Source of the DNA: Gemmata massiliana | GTDB lineage: Bacteria > Planctomycetota > Planctomycetia > Gemmatales > Gemmataceae | Assembly (NCBI RefSeq): GCF_901538265.1 | Contig: NZ_LR593886.1 | Location: 6,407,738-6,471,737, forward strand | Length of the DNA: 64,000 nt | Reading direction: 5' to 3' | Shown here: piece after piece, positions 46,399-55,841 of the stretch | Layout of the letters: each line of letters opens with the position of its first letter | Position numbering within the stretch: the stretch's first letter is position 1 | Translations under genes and position numbers: made by a program | Notes under the pieces: model-generated | Seen by the model: the letters and a program-made list of their open reading frames with translations, nothing else | Told to the model about the DNA's origin: nothing | The model's database searches: none

Positions 46399-47757
46399 AT
46401 GATCGAAGACTATGACCTCGTCGTGCTCGGGAGCGGGGCGGGCGGCAAACTGCTGTCGTGGACGCTGGCCTCGAAGGGACAGCGGGTCGCGGTGATCGAG
46501 CGGAGGTACGTCGGCGGGTCGTGCCCGAACATCGCGTGCCTGCCGAGCAAAAACGTCGCCCACTCCGCGAAGGTCGCCTCCTACCTCGGGCGCCCGGAGT
46601 TCGGGCTGAGCGGCACGATCGACGTGGCGGCGGTACGAGAGCGGAAGCGCCGGATGGTGGACGGGCTGGTCGCGATCCACTTGCAAAAGTATCAGGAGAG
46701 TGGTGCGGAACTTGTCATGGGCAGCGGCCGGTTCATCGGCCCGAAAACCCTAGATGTGACTCTCAACGCGGGCGGCACGCGCACCCTTCGGGGGAAGAAC
46801 GTCGTCATCAACACTGGTTCGCGTGCGCGGCTCGACGACACGCCCGGGCTGTCGGCGTCACAACCACTGACCCACGTCGAGGCCCTCGAAGTGGACCGCG
46901 CGCCGGAGCACCTGATCGTTCTGGGTGGGGGCTATGTGGGGTTGGAACTGGCCCAGGCACTGCGCCGGCTCGGGAGCCGGGTGACGGTCGTGGAGCGGAA
47001 CGGCGCGCTGCTTCACCGGGAAGACCCGGACGTGACGGAAGCGGTCGGTCAACTCTTCCGGGACGAGGGAATCGACGTCCGGACCGGGACGGCGGTGCAA
47101 ACGATCGAGGGCAAGTCGGGGGAAACAGTCAGGCTCCAGACTACCAGCGGAGCGCTCGAAGGAACGCACCTGCTCGTCGCCGGTGGGCGCACCCCGAACA
47201 CGGACGGGATCGGGCTGGATCTGGCCGGAGTAGAACTCAACGGACAGGGGCACGTGAAGGTCGACGAGCGGCGGCGAACCTCGGCCGCGGGCGTCTGGGC
47301 CGTGGGCGACTGCGCGGGCGGTCCGTACTTCACGCACATCTCCGCCGACGACTTCCGCGTCGTGCTCGATAACCTCGCTGGCGGGAATCGGGTCACGACC
47401 GGCCGGCAGGTGCCGTTCTGCCTGTTCACCGACCCCGAGTTGGCCCGGATCGGCCTCAGCGAGCGGGAGGCGCGGGAGCGCGGCATCCCGTACCGGCTGG
47501 CGAAACTGCCGATGGCGCACGTGCTGAGGACGCACACACTTTCCGAGCCGCGTGGGTTCATGAAGGCACTGGTCGAGAAGGACGGCGACCGGGTGTTGGG
47601 CTTCACTGCGTTCGGACCCGAGGCCGGGGAGATCATGACCACGGTTCAGGTGGTGATTGCGGGGCAGCTCCCGTTCACGGTGCTGCGCGACGCGGTCATC
47701 GCGCACCCCACAATGGCCGAAGGGCTCGGCGACCTGTTTGCTGGAGTGCCCGCTTGA
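46399..47757 (+). CDS. FAD-dependent pyridine nucleotide-disulfide oxidoreductase
   Basis: 452 residues. Class I disulfide reductase related to mercuric reductase and dihydrolipoyl dehydrogenase: FAD site VLGSGAGGKLLSWTLASKG, redox-active disulfide GGSCPNIACLPSK, NAD(P) site VLGGGYVGLELAQALRRLGS, second FAD site VWAVGDCAGG, and a C-terminal dimerisation domain ending with the HPTMAEGL active-site His motif. It lacks an N-terminal heavy-metal domain and the C-terminal Cys pair of MerA, so mercury reduction is unlikely. Physiological disulfide unknown. Confidence 0.9.
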   Translation: MIEDYDLVVLGSGAGGKLLSWTLASKGQRVAVIERRYVGGSCPNIACLPSKNVAHSAKVASYLGRPEFGLSGTIDVAAVRERKRRMVDGLVAIHLQKYQESGAELVMGSGRFIGPKTLDVTLNAGGTRTLRGKNVVINTGSRARLDDTPGLSASQPLTHVEALEVDRAPEHLIVLGGGYVGLELAQALRRLGSRVTVVERNGALLHREDPDVTEAVGQLFRDEGIDVRTGTAVQTIEGKSGETVRLQTTSGALEGTHLLVAGGRTPNTDGIGLDLAGVELNGQGHVKVDERRRTSAAGVWAVGDCAGGPYFTHISADDFRVVLDNLAGGNRVTTGRQVPFCLFTDPELARIGLSEREARERGIPYRLAKLPMAHVLRTHTLSEPRGFMKALVEKDGDRVLGFTAFGPEAGEIMTTVQVVIAGQLPFTVLRDAVIAHPTMAEGLGDLFAGVPA

Positions 47758-47850
47758 TGCCGGTCCGAGCGGTGAGGCCGCACTCGATACCCTTCACGGC
47801 AGTCGAGACCGAACGGCAGCATAGGCCAGGACGCGCCGCAACGCTGCATC

Positions 47851-48255
47851 CTACGGCTCGTCGGTCTCGACCGTCCGGCCCTGATTGAACCAGTTACAGT
47901 ACTTCTTTACGACGTGCCTCGTCCCGTCGAGATTTGGGGTGCGGCTTTCCATCCACTGTTGCTCCCGGCTGGCGGCTTGCAGGAATAGTCCCAGGAGAAT
48001 GACTCCGGTCACAGCCATCAGCCTGCCCTCGGTTCTCGTCATCCCCGGGCGGTAGAGGCAGAGGCCAACGCCGCCCATCATCCCCGCTATTAGGATGAAG
48101 GTCTCCGGTGCCTCGAACATCGCTCCGAGGACCGTCGGCCACCACTCCGGGGCACCCCTTTCCAGGCCACCCGCCGAGAGCGTGGCGAAGGCGAAGCCCA
48201 TGAGCAGCAGACACGCGGTGCCCAGCATGAGCAGCACGCCAATGAAAATTCGCAT
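47851..48255 (-). CDS. Small hypothetical membrane protein
   Basis: 134 residues from ATG 48255 (a GTG three codons earlier is possible). Three hydrophobic segments: MRIFIGVLLMLGTACLLLMG, FILIAGMMGGVGLCLY and LMAVTGVILLGLFLQAA; the C-terminal 40 residues are hydrophilic. No family recognised. Convergent with the flavin reductase. Confidence 0.6.
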   Translation of the reverse strand: MRIFIGVLLMLGTACLLLMGFAFATLSAGGLERGAPEWWPTVLGAMFEAPETFILIAGMMGGVGLCLYRPGMTRTEGRLMAVTGVILLGLFLQAASREQQWMESRTPNLDGTRHVVKKYCNWFNQGRTVETDEP

Positions 48256-48445
48256 GGCTCTCACGGCCGCACCTCACGGGTGTCGAGACCGTACCGTCGT
48301 TTGGGCCGGTGGATAGTTGTTCGCCTGCCCGCGGCAAATTTCCCCGTGCAACTGTTCTGGCCGTATCCGCTATCACCGTATTTACAGCGACAGCGAACGC
48401 GGTTTCCTCGTCCGCACGATAGGCGGCCTACGGCCGCGTTGGTGG

Positions 48446-48883
48446 TTACGCAACGGCGGGTGCGAGAGCCACCCGCGGAGCGCGCCCGAACCGGAACCAC
48501 CGCGGCGGGTACATGATCAGCGCCTGGACGACAAGCACCAGCATGGCGAGGTGGACCGTCGTGAAGAAGATGTCGGGTTTGCCATCAATGAACAGCAGGT
48601 CGTGCATCAGCCGACCCATGAACGTCTCGCTGACGTTGTAAGTCTGGCCCGCGAGGGCGCGGAGCTGTTCTTCCCACACAGTCAACGGGCACCGGAGGCC
48701 GCGGATTTCCTCGTACCCGACGACGGCGATCGCGGTGAGGTGGGAGAACCGGAACCACGGGTTCCGCGCCCACTGCCACCGGAACGGCGCGGCTACGATG
48801 ACGGCCACTTGGCCGAGAACCACATACGCGACGTAAGCAACGTGAACGGCGACGACGGTGTCGGCGGCAAGGCCGTACCACAT
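48446..48883 (-). CDS. DUF2784 domain membrane protein
   Basis: 145 residues; ATG with GAGAGGTG upstream. VAVHVAYVAYVVLGQVAVIV, NPWFRFSHLTAIAVVGYEEI and GLRCPLTVWEEQLR are the hallmarks of DUF2784, whose members have three or four membrane helices and no assigned role. Confidence 0.8.
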   Translation of the reverse strand: MWYGLAADTVVAVHVAYVAYVVLGQVAVIVAAPFRWQWARNPWFRFSHLTAIAVVGYEEIRGLRCPLTVWEEQLRALAGQTYNVSETFMGRLMHDLLFIDGKPDIFFTTVHLAMLVLVVQALIMYPPRWFRFGRAPRVALAPAVA

Positions 48884-49093
48884 AGGGCACCTCTCGTATC
48901 GTTGACTGTTGCGTGAGCAGACGTGTGCTGTCTGTTAGATATGATCCGGGCCGAACGGATTTATTCCCGTGAAGCGCAACACTATTGGACATTAGCAGGG
49001 TCTGTACGGTCCGTAGGTAAGCAAAGCTACCCGTTTGAAGGTTCTGGGAACGGGCGTTCGGATCCGTCCCAGAGCGCTCTCAACAAGGTGGCG

Positions 49094-50002
49094 TTACACT
49101 TCAATCGGATGAGCCGGTCGAGGATCCGGTCGTTCCGATGGCCGGGTCCCGGAAACGAAGTCGGACCGTTGGGCGTACTTCAACCCGCGGATCACGAGCT
49201 TGACCGGGTTCCGTTCGAGCGCGTCGGGCGGGAGCCGGCCCAGGTGCATCCGCGTGTTGCGGCGCAAGAACGCGCGGATCACCGGGCCCTCGTGAGCGGG
49301 GCCACCGTCCCACACTACAAGCATGTTCCCCGGAGCGGCCGCAGTCGGTGCCGGAGAAACGCGACCACTTCACCGACCCCGAAGTACCCGTCGATGCGGT
49401 GGCGACACGCCACGGCCCCAAGCACCGATACCTTGTGGCGCCGCCCCGCGCATCACCGGGTGCGCCCGCGCGGGCCCAACGGATTGAGGAACAAACCGGT
49501 CTCGTCGATCGGGACCAGGTGGGCACTCGGCCCGGGCCTTTTTTGAATCCGCTCCCGGTCCCGGGCCACCCACCGGTCGATCCCCGATTGGTCCCGTTGC
49601 CGGGCCGGGCGCGCGGGCTTCTGCGGGGAGTCGTTGCGCGCCGAGAGCCACTCGCGCAGGTCGCTCGGGTGGAACCGGACCCCGAACCGCGTGTGGATCC
49701 GCTCGGGCACCCGGCGCGCGGTCCACAGGTCCGTATCGAACCCGTACGCGGTCGGGGGCCGATCGAGGCACCCGAGTACCTGGCACTCCGGGGCACCGGT
49801 CAGGAACCCCGGGCCACCCACGTGGGCTTGGCCTTCAGGCCCGGTCGCCCGGGGTTCTTGACCGGGCCACCCACGTGGCCGCGGTGACCCGATGCACACC
49901 CCGGAACGCGACCACGTCCTTCTGTGACCACCCCGCGGAGACGCCCGGTACCCCCACCCGGCGACGCGCCTCCAACTCGGCTGACGTTCCTTTGCTCCTC
50001 AT
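49094..50002 (-). pseudogene. Broken IS630-type transposase
   Basis: Reading leftwards from ATG 50002 (MRSKGTSAELEARRRVGVPG) there is an HTH start (AGWSQKDVVAFRGVHRVTAA) with an early stop. In other frames come a DNA-binding segment (DTDLWTARRVPERIHTRFGV), the first DDE Asp region (LVPIDETGLFLNPLGPRGRT) and the second (LVVWDGGPAHEGPVIRAFLR). The usual PELNPVE motif is degraded to LERNPVK. At least two or three frameshifts separate the pieces, so it cannot make an active enzyme. Confidence 0.8.
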
Positions 50003-50280
50003 ACCCAGCTACTTATAAACACGCCCGCAACTGAGGAGCTTTGCGCTCCTGCGCGGCATTAGGTCTGAAGTTATTCGCAACGAAGAATTGTTCCGCCAAC
50101 GCCTCGTTGCTCGAAACGCCTACTTGCCTATCAAACAAACATTAATGTTATCAATAATATATATACTTATCACAACGAAACTGCAACTCCCAAAATCCGA
50201 TCCGAAGACTCTGCGATATTATGAATGAAAACATCAATTATTTGTTTAATAAATAAACTATTTTCCATTTACTCAAATAT
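50003..50280. other. AT-rich spacer between the dead IS and the BREX remnant
   Basis: Most of 50080-50300 is strongly AT-rich, with runs such as ATCAATAATATATATACTTA, against a background near two thirds GC. No gene, hairpin or inverted repeat recognised. It begins exactly where homology to pglX stops, so it marks a foreign insertion or a deletion endpoint. Confidence 0.6.
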
Positions 50281-50905
50281 TTATATAAATATCTCATTCG
50301 GAATGGTAACCATGCCGACGAAGCCGTTCGACTTTGCAAAGTCGCAGTCTCGCTGCACGAAGCAGGCATACAAATCGGCCTTCGCGTCCTCGTACTCCTT
50401 GTTCACGAACCCCTTCAGCCCCGGTTCGTAATACTTGCGGCCCATGTACGGAGGGTTGGCGACGACGTAATCGTACTGCCGGTCCAGTAACCAACCGCAA
50501 AAACTTCTCGGCCGTTTCGGGCGTAAAGAGATCGTCGGCCTTCCGCGCGACGAGTCGAGTGCGGGCTTCGATAGTGGACAATTTAGCTGACAATGCTTCG
50601 GGGATGCGAATCATCGATCCGGTGCAGTGCGTGTTCTCGAACGACTTCAGAAGGACTGTCACGTTGGACGCCGTGACCTCTCCCGCTACACCCAGGTTTG
50701 ACTTCGAGTACAGGTCATCGTCCACGTCGAACAGCCGACCGCTGTGCGGAAATTCGACTTCCACCACTGGCGCGTTCAGTATGTCCGCGATGTCTTCGCC
50801 GGCCATGTCGCCCAACCCGCACCGCCGCGTCGGAAGCAGGGCCATGACACGCGGCTGTACCCCGCACGTGAAGATGCGGTCGTCGTCGGCGCGGGCCTTC
50901 ATCAT
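50281..50905 (-). pseudogene. pglX: Internal fragment of pglX (BREX DNA methyltransferase)
   Basis: PglX is the adenine methyltransferase of BREX phage-defence systems, normally about 1,200 residues. Here only about 200 remain. KARADDDRIFTCGVQP matches an internal part of PglX just after the AdoMet-binding region. After a frameshift near 50490 the frame reads YDYVVANPPYMGRKYYEPGL with the catalytic NPPY motif, then KADLYACFVQRDCDFAKSNG. It stops at TAA 50281 in AT-rich DNA. The start (ATG 50905) overlaps the end of the brxC remnant by chance. Confidence 0.8.
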
Positions 50906-53900
50906 GAGTGTGAACGATGCGAGTTGCGCCGCCCGTTCACCTTCGCAACGTCGGCCGTGAGCGTGCCGACCAGTTGGTCAATCCGCGCGGTCGCCTTCGC
51001 CCGGCTCGCGTCGATGAGCGGCTGGTTGATCGCGGCAACGGTGGCGACGAGGTTCTCGCCCTGCGGGATCATCCCGAACGGGGCCGCGTTCGACAGGATG
51101 GCGTCGATCTGCTCCAGGGCGGGGCCGGCCGCCGCGTGCCGCTCCAGTTCGAGCCGGCTCTTGGTGCAGCGGTCGCGGGCCTTGCGGAGCTTGTCCCACG
51201 CGGCCTTCTGGTGGCCGTAAAAGTGGGACAGGTCGCGGTAGTCCTCGCCGAGGTCTTCGAGGTCTTTCTTCAGCAGGTTGAACTGCTCGATGAACTTGGC
51301 ACTGTCGGCGATGCCGAGCAGCTTCTTGACGACCGCGAGGCCGTCGTCAATCGGCTCCAGCCGGGGCAGTCGCCGGTGTCCGCGAGCGGCTTGAAGGTGC
51401 CGAGGGCGTCGTGCCAGCCGCGGAGCTTGTTTTCAGGTACGCGACCAGCCCCTCCTCGCCGTCCGGCCCCATCTCGGCGAACAGTGTCTTGCCGAGGTCC
51501 GGGCGTTGGACACGGCCTTCGGGTCGGCGGTCTGCTGCTTCACGACGATGACCTTTCGCCGCTTCGCTGGCGTGGTGTTCGAGGCGATCACCACGCCGGT
51601 CGGGATCTGCGCGCCGTCGAGCAGCAGTACCTCGTCGTCCGGCCAGCCGTAGGGCCGCAGCGAGTACCGCTTCTCGATCAGGTCGTGCAGCACCACCTGC
51701 CGGCTCGCCTTCGCGGACAGGGCGATGTGGCTGCGGAGGTCTTCGAGGGCGTCCGGGTTACTCTCCCCCTTCTCGAACAGCATTTGCTCTTTGGCGATGT
51801 CGTTGGACCGGATGACCGCCTGGATCTCCTTGAGCGGCTCGGCCGCCAGCCGCTTGAGAAACCCCATCTTGTGGAACGTGTTGGCGATCAGGTACTCCAG
51901 CGACTCCTCAGCATGCCCTCGGGCTTCCCGGCCTTCGGTTTCAGCGGCTCGCCGGCCGCGTACACCTCGGCCCCGGCCAGCATGTCGCCGAGCAGTTTGA
52001 CCAGCCGCTCGCGGCGGTGCTGGTTGTCCTGCCCGCGCTCGCTCAGGATGCGGAGCGTGGACTGCGGCAACGTGCCGTCGTTCTTTTGCTTCAGGTACTT
52101 GTCGGTCTGGATGTACGCCCGCAGTTCACGGCCCAGGCCATCGTCGTTGCCGAGCCGGAAGATGACGTGGCCGCCCTCGCCGCTACTCTCCAGAAGGCAG
52201 CGGGACTTCTCGTAGGCGTCGTACTCGTCGGCGAGCGGGGTGACGACCGACACCAGCAGTCCGCCCTCCACACGGTTGCCGACCGGGTGCAGATCGCACA
52301 GGCGGTTGAAGGCGAAGTCCACCTTGTTGGCCGAGTAGCGGTGCTTCCGCTGCCCCTTCAGCACGTCCTCGAACACGATCTCGCCAAGCAGCTTCGCCTC
52401 CTCGCCGCCGGTCAGATCGACTTGCTTGATCTCCTTGTTGATGTCCCGCTCTTCGTTGGTCATGAAGAAGTAGCCCCCCCGCTCGGCTGATGAGCGTTTC
52501 CTTCTCCAGCCGGGCGAGGCTCTCCTCGATCTTCCGCTTCAGGGCCAGCCGGTCGGCGTCGATGCGGTCGAGGCAGAGGGTGACGAGGTTGTCGATGTTC
52601 GATTTGAACTCCTCGACGTACCGGACGAGGAGCAGCACTTGAAGGAGCTGGATGTCGTACTTCTGGAGGCTCGGGTTCGCCCCCGCCTGATCGATGGTCT
52701 TCTTCACCGACGTGTCGAGGAAGCTCTCGATGGACGGGTAGAACCGGAAGAGCGGCACCAGCACCTCGACGCCGTCGGATACGGCCTTTGCCGCCGACTG
52801 GAAGGCGCCGAGCATCGACCACTCGCCGCGAGCGAGGTGCATGCCCGTGGCCCCGGCCTTGCGGATCGCCTCGAACACCTTCTGGACCAGTTGGAACTGG
52901 TACGGCGCGAACGGGTAGTTGCGACCGAAGTCGTCGGCGTCCTTGAACGGGCGGAACGTCATCCCGCACCGGCGGAACATGAGTTGGTGCTTCAGGATGT
53001 CGCCCTTCGCGGCGTACACCTGGGCCAGCACCGGCCCGGTCTCCTTCGTCTTGGCGAGCAACCGGGCCTGGATCACCTCGTCCACGTTCGCGCTGGACAG
53101 CGACAGCGGGGGGAAGAACCGGCCTGGATCTTCGAGAAGTCGTTCCGCTTCGCCTTCGTCATGTCGCCCAGGACCGTGTCCATGTCCTCCTGGAGGTGAC
53201 GACGACCCAGGCCCGCCGCCGGCAGATCGTGCCGAGTTCTTCGGTGATCGTCTGGAGGTTGAGCATGAGGTGCGAGTCGACCCCGATGAACTGACCGACC
53301 TCGTCAACGAGGAAGACGAGCCGGTGGTGCGGCCCCTTCGAGTCGAGGTACTCCGTGACCCACTTGCAGAAGCTCTCGACGGTCGGCGAGAAGTTCTCCT
53401 CCGCGCCGTCGATCCACTTCTCAGCAGCCGGCTTGCTCTGCCCGAGCGTCTCGCTCAGGGCTTGCACCACCTCGTCGCGGTTGAACTGGTAGGCGTCCCG
53501 CTCGGCCAGCCAGTCGGTGCCGGAGATCCGCTTGTAAGCGTCGTGGAACGCGGAGAGCTTCCCCCTCGACTGGAAGTGCCGCTCCATGTGCGCGATGTGC
53601 GGGCGGTCGCCGCTGTACCCCTGGAGTTCGTTCAGTACCTTCAGGAACACGCGGAGGATCAGGTCGCGGCCCGTCCGGTGGTCGGCCTTCGAGTCGATGT
53701 TGAACAGCACCACGGCGGCGTCCGCCACCGCCCGCTGCACGTCGGCGAAGAACATCGCGTCCGGCACCTTCGCCCGGAAGAACTCGACGGCGCGGTCCTG
53801 GGAGGCGTGCGTGTGGGTGCGGTTGCGAAGCAGGTACGACAGGACTTTGAGGAAGTGCGACTTGCCACTGTCGAAGAAGCCCGAGATCCAGACGCCCATC

Positions 53901-54100
53901 TTCCCGGCCGGGCTGCCCGCCTTCTGGTCCACGCCTTCCAAATACCAGCCGACGAACTTGCGGAAGTGCTGATCGAGTTCGCGGGTGATGACGAACTCGT
54001 CAAGCTCCTGCCACACCAAGTCGTCATCGAGTTGGTCGGCCTTCACCATGCCGTTGATCGGGCGGGCGATGTCGTGGTCGAAGAGGTTTTTGATCTGCAT
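50902..54100 (-). pseudogene. brxC: brxC (BREX P-loop ATPase), multiply frameshifted
   Basis: ATG 54100 begins MQIKNLFDHDIARPINGMVK, the standard BrxC start. Then ELDEFVITRELDQHFRKFVG, Walker A region VWISGFFDSGKSHFLKVLSY and LVFLVDEVGQFIGVD are in one frame to about 53170. Coding continues in other frames: NVDEVIQARLLAKTKETGPV, then VDLTGGEEAKLLGEIVFEDV, then GFLKRLAAEPLKEIQAVIRS, then DDGLAVVKKLLGIADSAKFI. At least four frameshifts occur. The 3' end is cut off and joined to pglX. BrxC is a large AAA+-like protein essential for BREX; this copy cannot be functional. Confidence 0.88.
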
Positions 54101-54687
54101 GGGGCGTTCCGACTCAGGGACCAACTTAAAGGCCCGGTAGTAGTTCGCGCGCTTTACCTTCCCGAACAGGCGAAGCGACTGCCCGTCGTACCGGCCGGGG
54201 TAGAACAGCACCAGGGGTCTTGCCCATCACCGGGTGGAGGTTGTTCAGGAGGGTGTGAGACCGCAACAGCGGCCACACGCTGCCGGCCCGGACACGACGA
54301 CGAGGTCATGCTCGCCGGGCCGGACGACTCGGCGAAATGGGCAGCGATCTTGCTTTCGTGCAGCATGCCGGCCAACGCCTTCAGCAGAGCCGCGTCCCCC
54401 TTTCCCTTCTCCTTCTGCATCTGGAGGGCTTTGTCCGGCAGTTTGCGGCTGCGGAGGTAGCCCAGTACGAAGTCGAACAGGTTGACGTGCCGGACCTTCA
54501 TCCCGGCCCGCTTCTTCGGCATCTGGTCGAGCAGGAAGGTAACGTGGTCGCGGACGCGGAGTTCATCCTCCGGCGGATAGTCGAAGACGTAGAAGGCGAT
54601 CTCGTTGCCGATCCCGCTGCCGCTCAGGAACTCGTCCGAGACGATCCGGGGCAGAATCTGATTCAGGCGGCTGGTCAGCGTGGTCAT
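54101..54687 (-). pseudogene. brxB: brxB (DUF1788), frameshifted
   Basis: ATG 54687 overlaps the brxA stop (ATGA). The start MTTLTSRLNQILPRIVSDEF and GIGNEIAFYVFDYPPEDELR match BrxB. After HFAESSGPA the frame is lost. HDLVVVSG, SVWPLLRSHTLLNNLHPVMG and PLVLFYPGRYDGQSLRLFGK appear successively in three frames, so there are at least three frameshifts. The last piece runs without a stop into the brxC start codon. Confidence 0.85.
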
Positions 54688-55291
54688 GCGGTCACCCGGA
54701 AGCAGCGGAGGACGTACTCCTCGTCGTAATCTTCGAGGTAGGCTACCACCGGGCGGGCGAGGTGGACGGTTTGCAGGCCCAGCGTCCGGGTGCCGTCGAT
54801 GTACCCGGCCTGGGCCAGGGTCTGAAAAACGGACAACTGCAGCCGCTTGCGGGTGGACTCGTTCCACTGAGGCATCTCGGCGTCCCGCTCGCAGCACTGC
54901 CCGAGGTACTCGTCCCAGAGCCGGTTGGACGGCGTCTTGGCGAAGAGTCGGTGCTGCTCACGGACGACGTGGTCGAGGAAGTCGCCGATCAGCGGGCTGT
55001 GCTTGACGGCGGCGGCGAGTGTAGCGTGCGCGGCAACCGCCCCTTGCCGTCCCGCACCAGCTTCCAAAGATCGGCACCCATCGTCTCCAGCCGCCCCCGG
55101 ATCAACTTCACAAGCCGGGTCGCGGTGGATGCACTGCGGGCCTGGAGGACGTTTCGCTTGACGACCGCGTCGGTCCACTCCTTCGCATCGAGTCCCTTCA
55201 GGAGCAGGCCGGCGACGATGCGGCTCTCCGCGACCTTCAACGCGCCGGCAGTGATGTCGACCTTGTACCGACCTTCGGTTAGCTCCGCCAT
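54684..55291 (-). pseudogene. brxA: brxA (DUF1819), one frameshift
   Basis: Likely start ATG 55291 (MAELTEGRYKVDITAGALKV). ESRIVAGLLLKGLDAKEWTD and LQARSASTATRLVKLIRGRL are BrxA features. The frame breaks near 55040 at a CCCC run; the next frame gives HATLAAAVKHSPLIGDFLDH, WDEYLGQCCERDAEM and YLEDYDEEYVLRCFRVTA to the stop. BrxA is a small DNA-binding protein of BREX. First gene of the operon. Confidence 0.85.
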
Positions 55292-55525
55292 CCGCACGTC
55301 CGTGAAAAGCAGTGGGGCGGTAGCCACAGCGTTCTGGTTCACGCAGAAGAGATTCTGGCGTTCGGCCGACCCACCTTGAGTGAGATAGCGTACCGCTTTA
55401 CGACCAAGCCGCATAGGTTGTTTGTAAGCCGACAACTGCTACCAAAATTGCGAATTTTCCGCCGCTGTGGTTCGCCATAGATGGCAGACGACATCGGCCA
55501 ATCGAAAGTGATCACACGAAAACAA

Positions 55526-55560
55526 AAAAGGCCGGTCGGGTTTCGCACCCGCCGGCCTAC
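55526..55560 (-). terminator. Rho-independent terminator after tRNA-Arg
   Basis: On the minus strand AGGCCGGCGGGTGCGAAACC pairs back with CGACCGGCCT and is followed by TTTTTTG. It lies about 60 bases downstream of the tRNA 3' end and upstream of the BREX remnants. Confidence 0.85.
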
Positions 55561-55616
55561 CAATTTACCCCAGTATCTTTCCCCAACACAAACTCTTACG
55601 GGACAATGGCTTAAAG

Positions 55617-55690
<74 letters not shown>

Positions 55691-55841
55691 AAGTTCTTGC
55701 AGCTTCAGGACTTAAGTATCACCTCTCGTCCCGCTTTCCCCGAGTTTGACACCAGATAAGACACCCGGTATCCTCGGCCGACCTTAAGCGGTTGCAACGC
55801 TTTAGGTCGCAATCACGTATCCGTTTCTGAGGAACAGAGCC

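Noticed and set aside
46399-47757. Mercury resistance (merA) call
   Set aside because: The N-terminal heavy-metal domain and the C-terminal Cys pair of MerA are missing and no mer genes flank it.
52919-54460. 513-codon plus-strand frame across the BREX region
   Set aside because: It is antisense to brxC and brxB, whose conserved motifs are readable on the minus strand; frameshifts there leave longer shadow frames.
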